Source: Symbiodinium natans
Lineage: Eukaryota; Sar; Dinophyceae; Suessiales; Symbiodiniaceae
Direction: 5' to 3'
DNA length: 64,000 nucleotides
Assembly (NCBI GenBank): GCA_905221605.1
Contig: CAJNDS010001557.1
Span: 1,167,501 to 1,231,500 of the forward strand
Each line of letters begins with the position of its first letter. Position 1 is the first letter of the stretch. Both the position numbers and the translations under genes were made by a program. Positions 38,801 through 50,800 of this stretch are shown here, piece by piece. A model generated the notes under the pieces. The model was given only the letters and a program-made list of their open reading frames with translations, made no database searches and had not been told where the DNA came from.

Positions 38801-41800
38801 GAAATGTGGAGGGTTTGGCCCATACGAAATCCATCGTAATGGAAAGTAGTCTTCCGGCGGGAATCCGGGCAAAAAAAGTTTCTTTAAATATGGGGGGTTA
38901 AATTAAACAGGAGCTCGGATTACATCCGACAGCATGTTGTACTTACCCACCTGCTTGAGCACGGCCAGTTGACAAAGCTGCCTCTAGCCGCCCGAAGGGC
39001 TGCCCGTCTTGCACTCAAGTTTGGGTTTAGGGTTTAGGGTTATAGAGTCTAGGGTTTAGGGTGTAAGGTTTGATTTTGAGGGCTTGCCCTCCCGAACCCC
39101 GAGAGGCAACCGGTACTACTCTTATCCTCGTCCCAATCCCCTCCCCCTCCACAACTCGAGAAGCCCATATCCCTAAAAAACCATACACCTTAAGACTCTA
39201 GACTCCTCAATCCCTAAACCCCAAACCCTAAGCCCGAAACCCCAAACCCTAAACCCTAAACCCCAAACCCTAAACCCTAAACCCCAAACCCTAAACCCTA
39301 AACCCTGCCAGGGGGAGCGCAACTCTGTGGCGCCAAAGCTCCTGAAGGTGGCGGATGGCAGCGATGAACTGGCAGGGGACCTGGGCAGGGTTTTGGGGTG
39401 GTAGGGTTTAGGGTTTAGGATTTCGGGTTTAGGGTTTAGGGTCTAGGGCTTAGGCTTAGGGTTTAGGGTTTAGGGTTTAGGGTTGAGGGTTTAGGGGTTT
39501 TTAGGTGTAGGTGTGTGTGTGTGTGTGTGTGACAGTGTGTGTGTGTGTCCGCTAGCCCAAGATTCTCCGGCTTGGTTCTTTCTCTATGTTTTTTGGATTT
39601 GGGCGGGGGCGGCGGGACCGTTTAGATCCCAAATTCTCTTCGGCGGCTTGCACTAGGGTGATGGGATCGTTTTTGTAGAGTTGCGGGTCGCTGGTAGGTT
39701 TGCCCGAAGCTCCGAAACCCTAAACTCTAAACTCTAAACCCTGCAAACCCTGAAGCCCTAAACTCCAGCCATGTCCTATGAGCCTCTTATGCCCTGGGAA
39801 GGCCCTGAGCCATCCCCAAAAAGCCCAACAGCCTCGTAAGGGCTCCAGGACTTGCTTGTAAGGCTAGGGTTTAGGGTTTAGGGTTTAGGGTTTGGGGTTT
39901 GGGTTTTGGGTTTTGGGGTTTAGGGTTTAGGGTTTAGGGTTTAGGGTAAGGACTTGGTAGCCAAGTGGTGCCCTTTTTCTCTTTTTCTTCGGTTCAAGGA
40001 TCCCCTTGTAAAGTCGCCAACCCCCGCAAAAACAAAGGGTACCCTTCTTGTGATATGAGGGTTTCCCAAATTAGGGGACCCTTTTTGGCGGGTCCCTTTA
40101 AGGGGATTCTAGTCTCTTTGGGGTGGGGGGTTTCCGAATTCGCGGTACCTTATTGGGGTCCTTATGCTAAGAGATTAGAAGAGAATCCTATTATTTGGGG
40201 ATCTATATTCGGGGCCCCTTATGTTCGTAAATCCCCATGTGGCGGTTTACAAATAAACCCTAAAGCCTAAACCCTAGTAAACCCTAAACCCTATAAACCC
40301 TAAACCCTATAAACCCTAAACCCGAAACCCTAAACCCTAAACCCTAAACCCTAAACCCTAAACCTGACGTGAAGCTCAGGTCGTTGCCGAGCTGCTGAGG
40401 CGTCTTGGCGACGAGCTCCTTGGCAGCACCAGACGCGGTCGCCCGAAGCCCAACACCTTCCAACCCTATCATATGGCGGGGTTTCCAAGTATAAGGGATT
40501 CCCTTATAAGTATATATATATATATACTTATAGTATATATATATATATATAGATATACATACATACCCCCAAAACAGTATAGTAAGGACCCCGCAACAGG
40601 TACCCCTCATTTCGTAAACCCACAGATCAACCCCAGAGCCTAAAACCTTAAGCCGCAAGGTAGTTCGAAGGTTTGGGGATTTTGGGCTCTCAACGGGGAC
40701 CACCACAGGCACCCGCCCGTGCGACGTGCTGCAGCGCGCACTCTTCGCGAGGCCTGGGTGTAGAGCTGCAGGGACCGCCCCCCCCGCCCTGCACCGTAGC
40801 TAAGAAGGGTCTAGGGTTTGCGAACTTTTATGGGAAAAGTTGAGAATACGTAAGGCTCAATTTTGAGACCTGCTAATTCTGCTTTGGACTTCTTTGGTGG
40901 TTCCTCTGTAGCAGCATGCAACTCGTGAGACTTACAAGGCTTGTTGGGCTCATGGACTCACTGCTTGGAGTACGTAGCTTCAACATGTAGCAATATTGGA
41001 TGTATCTTGCAGTTTCTCGTTTACTATCGTTTGCTGGGTTTGCGTCTTCATACGGGAGTGCGAAAGAGTGACTAAACCACGTCTCCCTAAGCTCTTCACC
41101 CCTCGACCCTTGGCTCAAACCACTGTGGGTTTGCGGTGCTTGATGTAAACCAAGCTCCCGCCCCTCCCCCCCAACATCCCAGCCAACACAAACCTCTCGT
41201 CGCGTTAAAGGTCGTGCCGCGGGATGCGGAGGTCGTGATTCCGCTGCTGCTTAGCCGTGCGGGTTCGTCGGGGCCCTTGCAGCAGGGCCACAAGCTAGGT
41301 CGTGGGGCCATCAGGTTTTCCTAAACCCACCATACCGGAAATGCTAAGCCTTAAAACCCGGAGCCTTAAACCCTAACATGTCGTTTATTTGAGTTTGATT
41401 TGTTTTGTCTTTATGACCCAGGGCGTGGGGAACACCCCAGTTTTGTCTGGGCTGTGGGGTTTGTCCCCAATAGGTCGGCCATTCCTGCAATTCCGACTAT
41501 TGTATTCAAGCCAGGTGGGCGGCGGGATGTTAGGGGTGGATCCACCCTAAATACCCCACGGCCCCCACCCCCTCTCCCCGAACGCCTGTGGAGGCTTCAC
41601 CAGTTCTTTACAAGGAACTTAAAGTCTTCAGCCGCCACAGTAAGGATACGTGCTTGTTTCCTATACAATTCTACGGCGGTAAGGATGCGCGATGATTTCC
41701 TATAACCCTAAACCCCAAACCCCAAACCCTAAACCCTAAACCCTGATAAGGCCTAAGCTAAACCCGGTGCCTTCGTGAGACAAGAACCTTGTCCCAGGTC

Positions 41801-44800
41801 CAGCCCGGATGCGCGCTGGGGCCCCAGCTGAGCTGCTTGCTGTCTGCGGCAAGCCGGACGCTTGAGGACTAAGCCTAAACCCTAAACCCTAAACCCTAAA
41901 CCCTAAACCCTAAACCCTAAACCCTAAACCCTAAACCCTAAACCCTAAACCCTAAACCCTAAACCCTAAACCCTAAACCCTAAACCCTAAACCCTAAACC
42001 CTAAACCCTATACCCTATACCCTATACCCTATACCCTATACCCTATACCCTATACCCTAAACCCTAAAACCCGAAAACCCGAAAACCCTAAACCCTAAAC
42101 CCTAAACCCTAAAGCCCTAAACCCTAAACCCTGAACCCGAAAGCCCCTAAAACCCCAAAACCGTAAAACCCTAAACCCGAAAGCCCCTCAAACCCTAATC
42201 CCTCACCCCCTAACCCTTAAATCCCAAACCCCAGGCCTGGAAGTGATCAACGCGCTCCAGCACTTCGCAGACAGCCGGGGGGCCATGGACTTCTCAAGTC
42301 GGATGGGTTTAGGGTTTAGGGTTTAGGGTTTAGGGTTTAGGGTTTAGGGTTTAGGGCTTAGGGCTTAGGGTTTAGGGTTTAGGTTTTAGGGTTAGGGTTC
42401 AGGGTTCAGAGTTTAGTGTTTGGGGGGGGTTTTAGGGTTTAGGGTTTGGGGATCTCGGGCTTAGGGTTCAGGATTTTGCGGTTTAGACCCAACCCTCAAC
42501 CAAGCTCCCAGGCTCTAGACTCGAGACTAGACTCGAACCCTAAGCACAAAAACTCCATTTTGGGGTGTCCCCGAGCCTCCCCCAAAAGGAGTAGCATTGA
42601 AGAGTCCCTCAAACCTAAACCCTTATAGTCCCTAAATCCTCCCTAAGACTTTGGGTCTCGAATTATTTTGGGTGCTCCTTTGGCAGCCTTTCAGGACCAA
42701 CCTAAAATCTTGTATTTGTGTTGATACTACTATAGCACTTGGCTTAGGTTTTTTGGGCTACGAGACGACATGAGCGCTAATGAAAAGCATGCGCAAGAAA
42801 CAAAACATAAATGCCACTTTGAAGGAGGGAACCCTCTGACCCCAGATCCCCAAATCTTCGAGGGCAACCCTAAACCCTAAACCCTACACCCTAAACCCCC
42901 TAAGCCCTGAGCCCTGAGCCCTAAGCCCTAAGCCCTAAGCTCTAAACCCAAACTAAACCCTAGAACCTAAACCTCCAAAATCCCTAAAAGGGGGCGACGG
43001 GCGAGTCCTGGCGGCCCTGCTGGAAAGGCTGGGGGACGCCGAGGCCCTGTCTTGAGGGTGGAGGGTTTCAAGGCGTTTAGGGTTCATGTAGGGTTTAGGG
43101 TTTAGGGTTTAGGGTTTAGGGTTTAGGGTTTAGGGTTTAGGGTTTAGGGTTTAGGGTTTAGGGTTGCGTGCTTCAGGGCTGAAGAGTTGTCAGCGTTGAG
43201 GGTCTCTGTTCAGGGTTGACGTGAGAATTTCAACGTTTCGGCTCGGAGCTTGTTTGGGAGGGTCAGGGTTACGGGAGGCTTTGGGGGGTTTAGGGTTTCG
43301 GGTTTGGGGGGTTTAGGGTTTCGGGTTTGGGGGGTTTAGGGTTACGTGAGGCTTGGGGGTTTAGGCTGGTGGTTGTGTTTTCGTTGAGCTCCCACCAATG
43401 GAGCTGTTCCACAAAAGCCTTTCAACACCAACACTCTACAGCCCAAATCAGCCTTGCCCCTCTCAACTATGCCCTGCAACCTGAGATCAAAAGCGCCCTC
43501 GGCCCTCTTGAGGGTTTAGGGTTGGATCGCTATGGGATAGTTGAGGAGAAGCCCTAAACTCCTAAACCCTAACCTGCCCGAAACCCTACACCCTCCTAAA
43601 CCCTAAACCCTAAATCCCTTTCAGACCCCAAACCTATTCGCCCCTGCGGTGGGAGGGCGCCGTGCGCGCACGCGCGATCTCCTCGCTGTCGGCTGTGGCG
43701 GCCTGGCCCTCATGCATTGCGGTTGAGGGTTTTGGGGTTTAGGGTTTGAGGTTTGGGGTTTAGGGTTTAGGGTTTAGGAGGTTTTAGGGTTTGGAGGGTT
43801 TGGGGGGGTTCAGAGGGTTTAAAGGGCTGAATTAGCCGAATCGAGCTTGCAGGGATTTCAGGTCTTCAGGGCTTTGGGGATTGTTTCCTGCGCCCCTTGA
43901 AAAAACAAAGGCCGCCCGGGTTCTGGTTTTAGGGTTTTTGCTTCCTTTGCAGTGGGGGGGGGGGGGGGGGGGGTTGAACTGAGTGGCGAAAGAGCCCAAT
44001 CTCCTGCTGCTTTCGATCATAGTGCCCCCCCCCCCCCCCCCCCCCCCCCCCTGAAGATGAAAGCCTCTCCAGCCCCGAGCAAAAAGAGAGTCCATATTCC
44101 CGGGGCACGGTGGCCAAGGGGGTGATCATATGTTTCGAACCCGCTTTGGCTTTAAAGCCTGAATCTCCTAAACCCGAAACCCGAAACCCTAAACCCTAAA
44201 CCCTAAACCCCAGACCCCAGACCCTAGACCCTAGACCCTAGACCCTAGACCCTAGACCCTAGACCCTAAACCCTAAACCCTAAACCCTATGCCTGCAGAT
44301 AAACAGGGCTGAAGGTAGACCCCCCCCGCCTTAAGTGCCAGGAACAGGACCATGACGAAGTGATCATCCAGGCTCAGAGCCCAGGGTTTAGGGTTTAGGG
44401 TTTAGGGTTTAGGGTTTAGGGTTTAGGGCCAAACCCACCCGAACCTCTAAACCGTACTCCCTCCGCCCTCAACGGTCTGAGGAATTGGAGAGGGGGGGGG
44501 GGGAGGGGGCAAACAAGGGGTAGCGCTGCGGGGTCAGTTCTCCCAATGATGCCCCCTCTTTGGCTTGTCCTAAATAAAATCGGCCGCCTTAGAATAATAG
44601 ACCCCCAAAAAGGAGCCGTTGCTCAGAGAAGTGGCCATATTTATGGCAGCTCAGAGACTCAGACCCAAACCACCCCCACAATTGTTCGGTTGAGGGTTTA
44701 GGCTTTCGGGACGCAGGGCTTAGGGCGCTGCAGCGTCTGGGTGCGAAGGTCAAGGTCCACAAGGTCCCAAAAAAAGCTTCCCTTCCCGTGGCAACCTTCG

Positions 44801-47800
44801 CCTAGATCCGTTCGTTGCAGTGCCAACGGTAAGGAAGTTTACTACATGACATGTACCAAGGAGAACATCATCTGAGTCACGTGAATATCAAAAACCCTAC
44901 ACCTCCCTGCACATTCCGCTGCCGAACCCTCAATCCTAAAACCTAAACCCTGAACCCTAAACAGCCTAAACCCTAAACTTATTGGGTTTGTTCGTGTTGC
45001 TTCCCGCATGTGCAGGTTAAGGCAACGGGCTTCGTGCCGCGACGTTTATCTCTGCCGAGCATGAACCCTAAAGCCCTCTAACGCCCAAATCCTACAGGGT
45101 TTCAGGTTTAGGGCCCTGAAGGAACTAAACCCGAAACGCTAAGCCTCAGTCTACTACTTACCCTAAACCAGAAAGCAGCTGAACCCCAAACCCTGAGCCA
45201 GCCCCTAGAAGCTAGAGCCCAAACCCCAAACCCTAAACCCCTAAACCAGTGCTGAAGCCATATCCTTGTCCCAACATAGGGGTACCCTTTTTATACCCCA
45301 AATAGAATAGACCCTCTTGAAAGAGACCCCCAGAAAGGGTACCCCTATTTCCGGAAATAAACCCTAAACCCTAAACCCCATATTCTTGTGAGAGAGCAGG
45401 TCTTGGGGCGCTTGCAGGACTCGGATGCCTTTGTCCGGGCCGCCGTGGCCGAGGCGGATCGTGCGGTTCAGTCTGTTTGCATTTTTGTTGGTTTACAGGT
45501 TTGGATTGAAGGCTTTATTTGTTTAATGTGTTTTATAGTTTTTGTTGTTAAGGGGAATGATGGTTTTTCTAGGATTGCTCTAAGGTTCTTTTAGAAGGGG
45601 TTTTAGGGTTGTAATGGTTTGGTTAAAGCCTGCATTTTTTGAAGTTTTGGGATGTTCCCCCCGGTTATATTACTAACAGTCCTTAATAGGGATTAAAAAA
45701 TCTAAAAGGGGTTATTATAATCCCTGTTAAGGACTGTTAAGATAAGGGGAAACATCCCAAAGTACCCCACTGCTGAATCATAGATATGATTATTCCTTGG
45801 GATGCTCCAACTTGGCTGTCTTCCGATTGGCTCCTTGATCTCTACATCCCATATGCCCTGCACGCCCCCGTTCAGCCCTAAACCCTAAACTCGAGGCTTA
45901 GGCCGGCCCGCCTCTAAGCCACTCGACCTCGATGGCGCAAGCCGACCCAAGTCGTTCCACGATGGGCCCGGTGCCGGAGCCCGCTCTTTTCGGGACAGGC
46001 ACTGGTCCATTGTTAAATTAAAGTCACTACCCTAAACCCCCTGTGACCCCCCTACAACCCCCTGACAGTTTTTGGAAGTGGGCTGTTGACTTCACTACAA
46101 GGAATAGGTTTGGGTGGTTTTGCCGCCTAAGACGGCGTGGGGTGGCCTCCACTAGCCATGGTTGCTCTTCTCATGTCACGAAGGTTTCGAAGCGAGTCTA
46201 CATCCAGCCTTCACAGCTTCTGCGCCATGTCACAGCAAACCCTAAACCCTAAACCCTAAACCCTAAACCCTAAACCCTAAACCCTAAACCCTAAACCCTA
46301 AACCCTAAACCCTAAACCCTAAACCCTAAACCCTAAACCCTAAACCCTAAACCCAACCCCTAAACCCTAAGCCCTAAGCGCCCCCAGTAGCGCAGGCCCC
46401 AAGCCCCAAACCTCTGAGGCGCTTCCGAGCCTGTCAACGCCGGAGAACCGGAAGGCAAGAGCCGTCTGTTCCGGATTCAGGTGTGTGTGTGGGAGTTTGA
46501 GGGTTTAGCGTTTTGGGTTTGGGGCTTTAGGGTGTTTTGCATGTAGGGCTTGAGGCCCTACAGGGCTTGAGGTTTTGGACAACTCGGGTGCTTAAGCCCG
46601 AAGCCCTAAACTTAAACCTTGTTTTGGGCAACTAGGTGTTCCAGGACCCAGAGTAGAACCCTATTCTGGGTTGAGGTTCCCTGAAAACCCCTTTAAACCA
46701 CAAAGGGTACCTTTTTTTAGTCCCAGGTTACTCCGGGGGCTTCCTAATGCCTAAACCCCAAACCTCTAGCCTAGGCATTGTGGGGTGCCGAGGTTGCCAA
46801 GACGAGGACGAATCCTAAATCTTGAATCCTAAACCTTAAATTAGAACTTAACATCCAAACCCCTGAAACAAGTATTGGCCTAAGTCACCGCCTTCTGTTT
46901 TGCAGATTTTCGGGTCGAAGCTCTGGGGTCGGCGATCCCCAAATGACCCAACCCGAAACCCTAAACCCTATAAACCCTACCCTAAACCCTAAACCCTAAA
47001 CCCTCAACCCTAAACCCTAAACCCTAAACCCTAAACCCTAAACCCTAAACCCCACGTTACCCTCGTTGCGTGAGGGCAGTCCGCATCTGGAATTGTCAGA
47101 CGGCGCCCACGGCAGGGCTGCAGCAGGTCGAGATTCATGCACTCTCGTGTGTTTAGGGTTTGGGGTTTAGGGTTTATATTTATGGTTTAGGGTTTATGTT
47201 TATGGTTTAGGGCTCCAAAGCGCCAAAGCAGCTGGACAACGTGCATGTGCGGCGTCTTTTGGCTTAATGATGCATCATCCTGCAGAAGCATTGTTGTGGC
47301 CCAACCCTCAAACTGCAAACCCTCGATCCTAAACGACCCTGAATCCTAAACCCTAAACCACATAACCTACAGTCTGTACCTGAAAGCCTGCAAGCTCGTG
47401 TTGGAGGTCTGGACCTACTTGACCCAGAGTCTGCGGAATTTTCGGCCACCTCCCTTCCGAGAAGATCTGAAGGAGGCAGGGTTTAGGCTTTAGGGCTTCG
47501 GGATTTTGTGTAGGATCTAGCGGAAAATGGGGGGGGGGGTGTAGTGCTTACTGCATGAAGGTATCGGGCCCTAATCTTACCCGAAGCCCCCCCGGTGTGG
47601 GGGGGTGGTGGTGGGGTGGAGGGGGGCAGGGGGTTGACGTGGGTAGGGGGTAACGGGGTGGGGGGGTAATTAGGGGGGTATAGGTAGGGGGGGGGGGGGG
47701 GTAGGTGTCATCCCCTAGCGCAGTCCAAGAAAAGAAGCAGTATCTTTCTTGGGTTTTTTTGGCATTTGGCCTACTAGTCTAGCGTTGTGGAGAATGCAAC

Positions 47801-50800
47801 ACTGAACCACATCGGCATTTCCCTCGGAGAATCTTTCAATGATAGAAAGCTAAAAAGGTGATGCGTTCCCCTGAAATCCGCATCCAACAGCTGGGGTGTA
47901 GCGTTTGGGGGTTTGAGGGTTTAGGACACAGATGCTTCGAAAACACCCGAACTCAAAGCAGCCGTGTGGGGCGGCCTTCCCTCGACCCACACCTTGCTTT
48001 ATGAATGGTGGGATACCCGCCCCCCCCCCCCCCCCCCCCATGCCAAAAAACCGCCAAACTCCTAAACCCCACGCAAACCCCCAGAAGCCTCAAAGCCCGT
48101 ACTCCCACACCAGTAATCCACGACCTAGAACCCGACACCTCTATATATCCCCAATCGAAACGCCTCAACCCTTACGCTCTTAAACTCCTACACCCAGACC
48201 GTCACGCAAGGCCGCCTGTAAAGCTTTGGCGAAGTTTGCCATGCACGGCGACGTCGAGGCATGAATCGAGTGGCGCCTACATTAGATGTCCCGTGGGAGC
48301 TCATGGTTCGTGGGCAGTCGGCATCAATGGAATCAAACCTTCAGGAAGGGAGGTCGAAGTTTGGGTACCATGAGGGGCACTAAAGGTTACAGAAGTGGGT
48401 TTACGGGCTTTTTCTGGGATTTAGATCCCCAAGCCTTAAAACAAACAAGAAGGGGGCGTTGGGTCTAAGGGTTTATCTGGGACTGCGATCCCCGAACCTG
48501 ACGTCCCCTGACCAGGCAATTGACCTCCTCGGAGAGTGCATCGACCCCGAGTACCCCCAGGCCGCGTGAAGATAGGGGTTTAATGGTTTCATGGGTTTAG
48601 GCTTTGGTGGGTTGAAGGCGCGGGGGGGGGGGGTACGGGGTTTAGGAAATTGGGTGGGTTTGGGGTTGGGGCTTGGGGGCGTCGAGTTTAGGTTCGGGGG
48701 ATATTTTTGGTCTTGGGGAGGTGAGTGCGGATAGACGAACTATTGTCAAGGGGGGCGTGGTATACTAAACAAGGTTCAAGTTGTTCAGGGCTTGAAGGCT
48801 GTGGGTAGACTAACGCATACCTAGAACCTACATAAAAGCCCGTGCGCTCCAGCAAGCAAGCCCCCGTTGAAGACCGTAAGCCCCCCTAAGTTACCAACCG
48901 TAAGCCCCCCTAAGTTACCCCTAAACCCTAAACCCTTAACCCTTTAAACCCGAACTCCTGGAGCAACGTATGGCCAGTCTGACCTCAGCAGGGCGGCGCA
49001 CTCTTGCAGTCAGCGGTTTAGGGTTTAGGGTTAGGGTTTAGGGTTTAGGGTTTAGGGTTTAGGGTTTAGGGTTTAGGGTTTAGGGTTTAGGGTTTAGGGT
49101 TTAGGGTTTAGGGTTTAGGGTTTAGGGTTTAGGGAACCAACCTAGGAAGCCCTGCACCCCGCAACCGAACGACACGGCACTTGCAGTGCAAGTCATGTGC
49201 GGCCTGCGGCAAGGCAAACTCACAGAGGCTAAGTTCGACTGCTCTCTCAACGGGAAGAGAGGTCTGAAGCGTTTGGAGACGCCCTTTCCCCGAGCCTTTG
49301 AGGATAACCGGAAGTACCCTAAACCCTAAACGGCCCTAGACCCTAAACCCTAAACCCTAAACCCTAAACCCTAAACCCCAAGCCCTCAGTCGGAACCCAG
49401 TTCGTACCTGTATGGTGAGCCCCTCTCCGCAGGCTTCAGTTGCTGCGCTGCGCGCCCTCGTCGAAGTCGCTGCCCGTGGAGCCCTCGGGTTCTGAAGATT
49501 CTTCCGCGATTCGGGTTTAGGACTTAGGGTTCCAGGGTTTAGGGTTCTAGGGCTTAGGGTTCTAGGGTTTAGGGTTCTAGGGTTTAGGGTTTAGGGTTTA
49601 GGACTTAGGCTTCTAGGGTTTAGGGTTCTAGGGTTTCGGGTGTAGGAATAGAACCCTGAACCCTGGAGTCTAGTTGCTACTTTTTTGATTGAAGGAGGGA
49701 CGCCATCCCAAACCCTAAACCCTAATTTTAAAGAGATCTTGAGATGCAGCACTGAGTAGGTGAATCTCATGTTCACATGCAAAGTTGAAGGTTTTGGGCT
49801 GCAGGCTTACACCCCACCCTATAAACCCTGAACCCCAACCCTAAACCCTACACCCTAAGCCCTAAACCCACGCCCTAAACCCTAAACCCTATAACCCCTA
49901 AGCCCTAAACCCCAAACCCACAGCAGCTGCGAGGTGGCGACCTCAACGCATTGGAGGCCGCTGCAGCCGCTCTTGGGCACCAGGACTCGGACCCTAGCCT
50001 TCAGCTGGTCGGGGGGTTTGGGGCTTCGGGTTTAGGGTTTAGGGTTTAGGGTTTAGGGAAGAAGAGAGTAGGCAAGGGGGATTCTTCTCAGGTTTTATGA
50101 CTACCTTGTTTTGCTTTCCTCCACTTCTTGGCTTCGAGTTCAACTTACCCTAGAACCCTAAACCCTAAACTTACCCTACTTGGAGACCTAACTTGAATCT
50201 TAAGGCTTTCCTCAAGGGAGAGTTCCTTCCACCATGGCTTCGGCGGGGCTCAATCTCATATTCATCATATTCAGAGGGTGGATGAACGCGCTGGCAGAGC
50301 TTGGGTCCTCTTTCTTGTTCAGTTCGTGCGAACAGGAGTCCCGCACGCAGGAGATAGCCATGGAGGCGTGATGCCTGGTCATCGGAAGGTTTCGGAGCTT
50401 TCGGCACGATTCAGGGATTAGGCTCTGTTTGGCGTTCAAGGTGTAGGTTGCAGGATGTAGCCAGAATACTATAATGCAAGCCCTGAAAGCCCCGGAGCCT
50501 AGGGGTTTAGGGTTTGGATGCACTTGGGAAACCCTACAAAGTTCAAAGCCCTCGACAATCCCTTCGTTACCTGGGCAGAGGGGGTTTGGGATTTAGGGTT
50601 TGGGGTTTGGGGTTCAGGGTTTCCCTTCCAGGTGGCCCCCTTCCTTGTCTTTCTTGCCTCCTCTTTGGGCAGGGTTAGGGTTCAGTGTTTAGTTTCTAGG
50701 GTTTAGGGTTTAGGGGGGTCCCAGTAGCCTCTGTGCTGACAAGTGGGACCCTCAACGCATAGCCCTGAACCCCAAGCCCGGTCCTGAGTTCAATAACTTG

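Noticed and set aside
43832-44129. Antisense frames of 66-87 codons
   Set aside because: They depend on the G and C homopolymers (Gly and Pro strings).
48005-48373. 122-codon + frame
   Set aside because: It starts in a C homopolymer (Pro string) and passes through telomere-like sequence. A different frame in the second half looks more protein-like.
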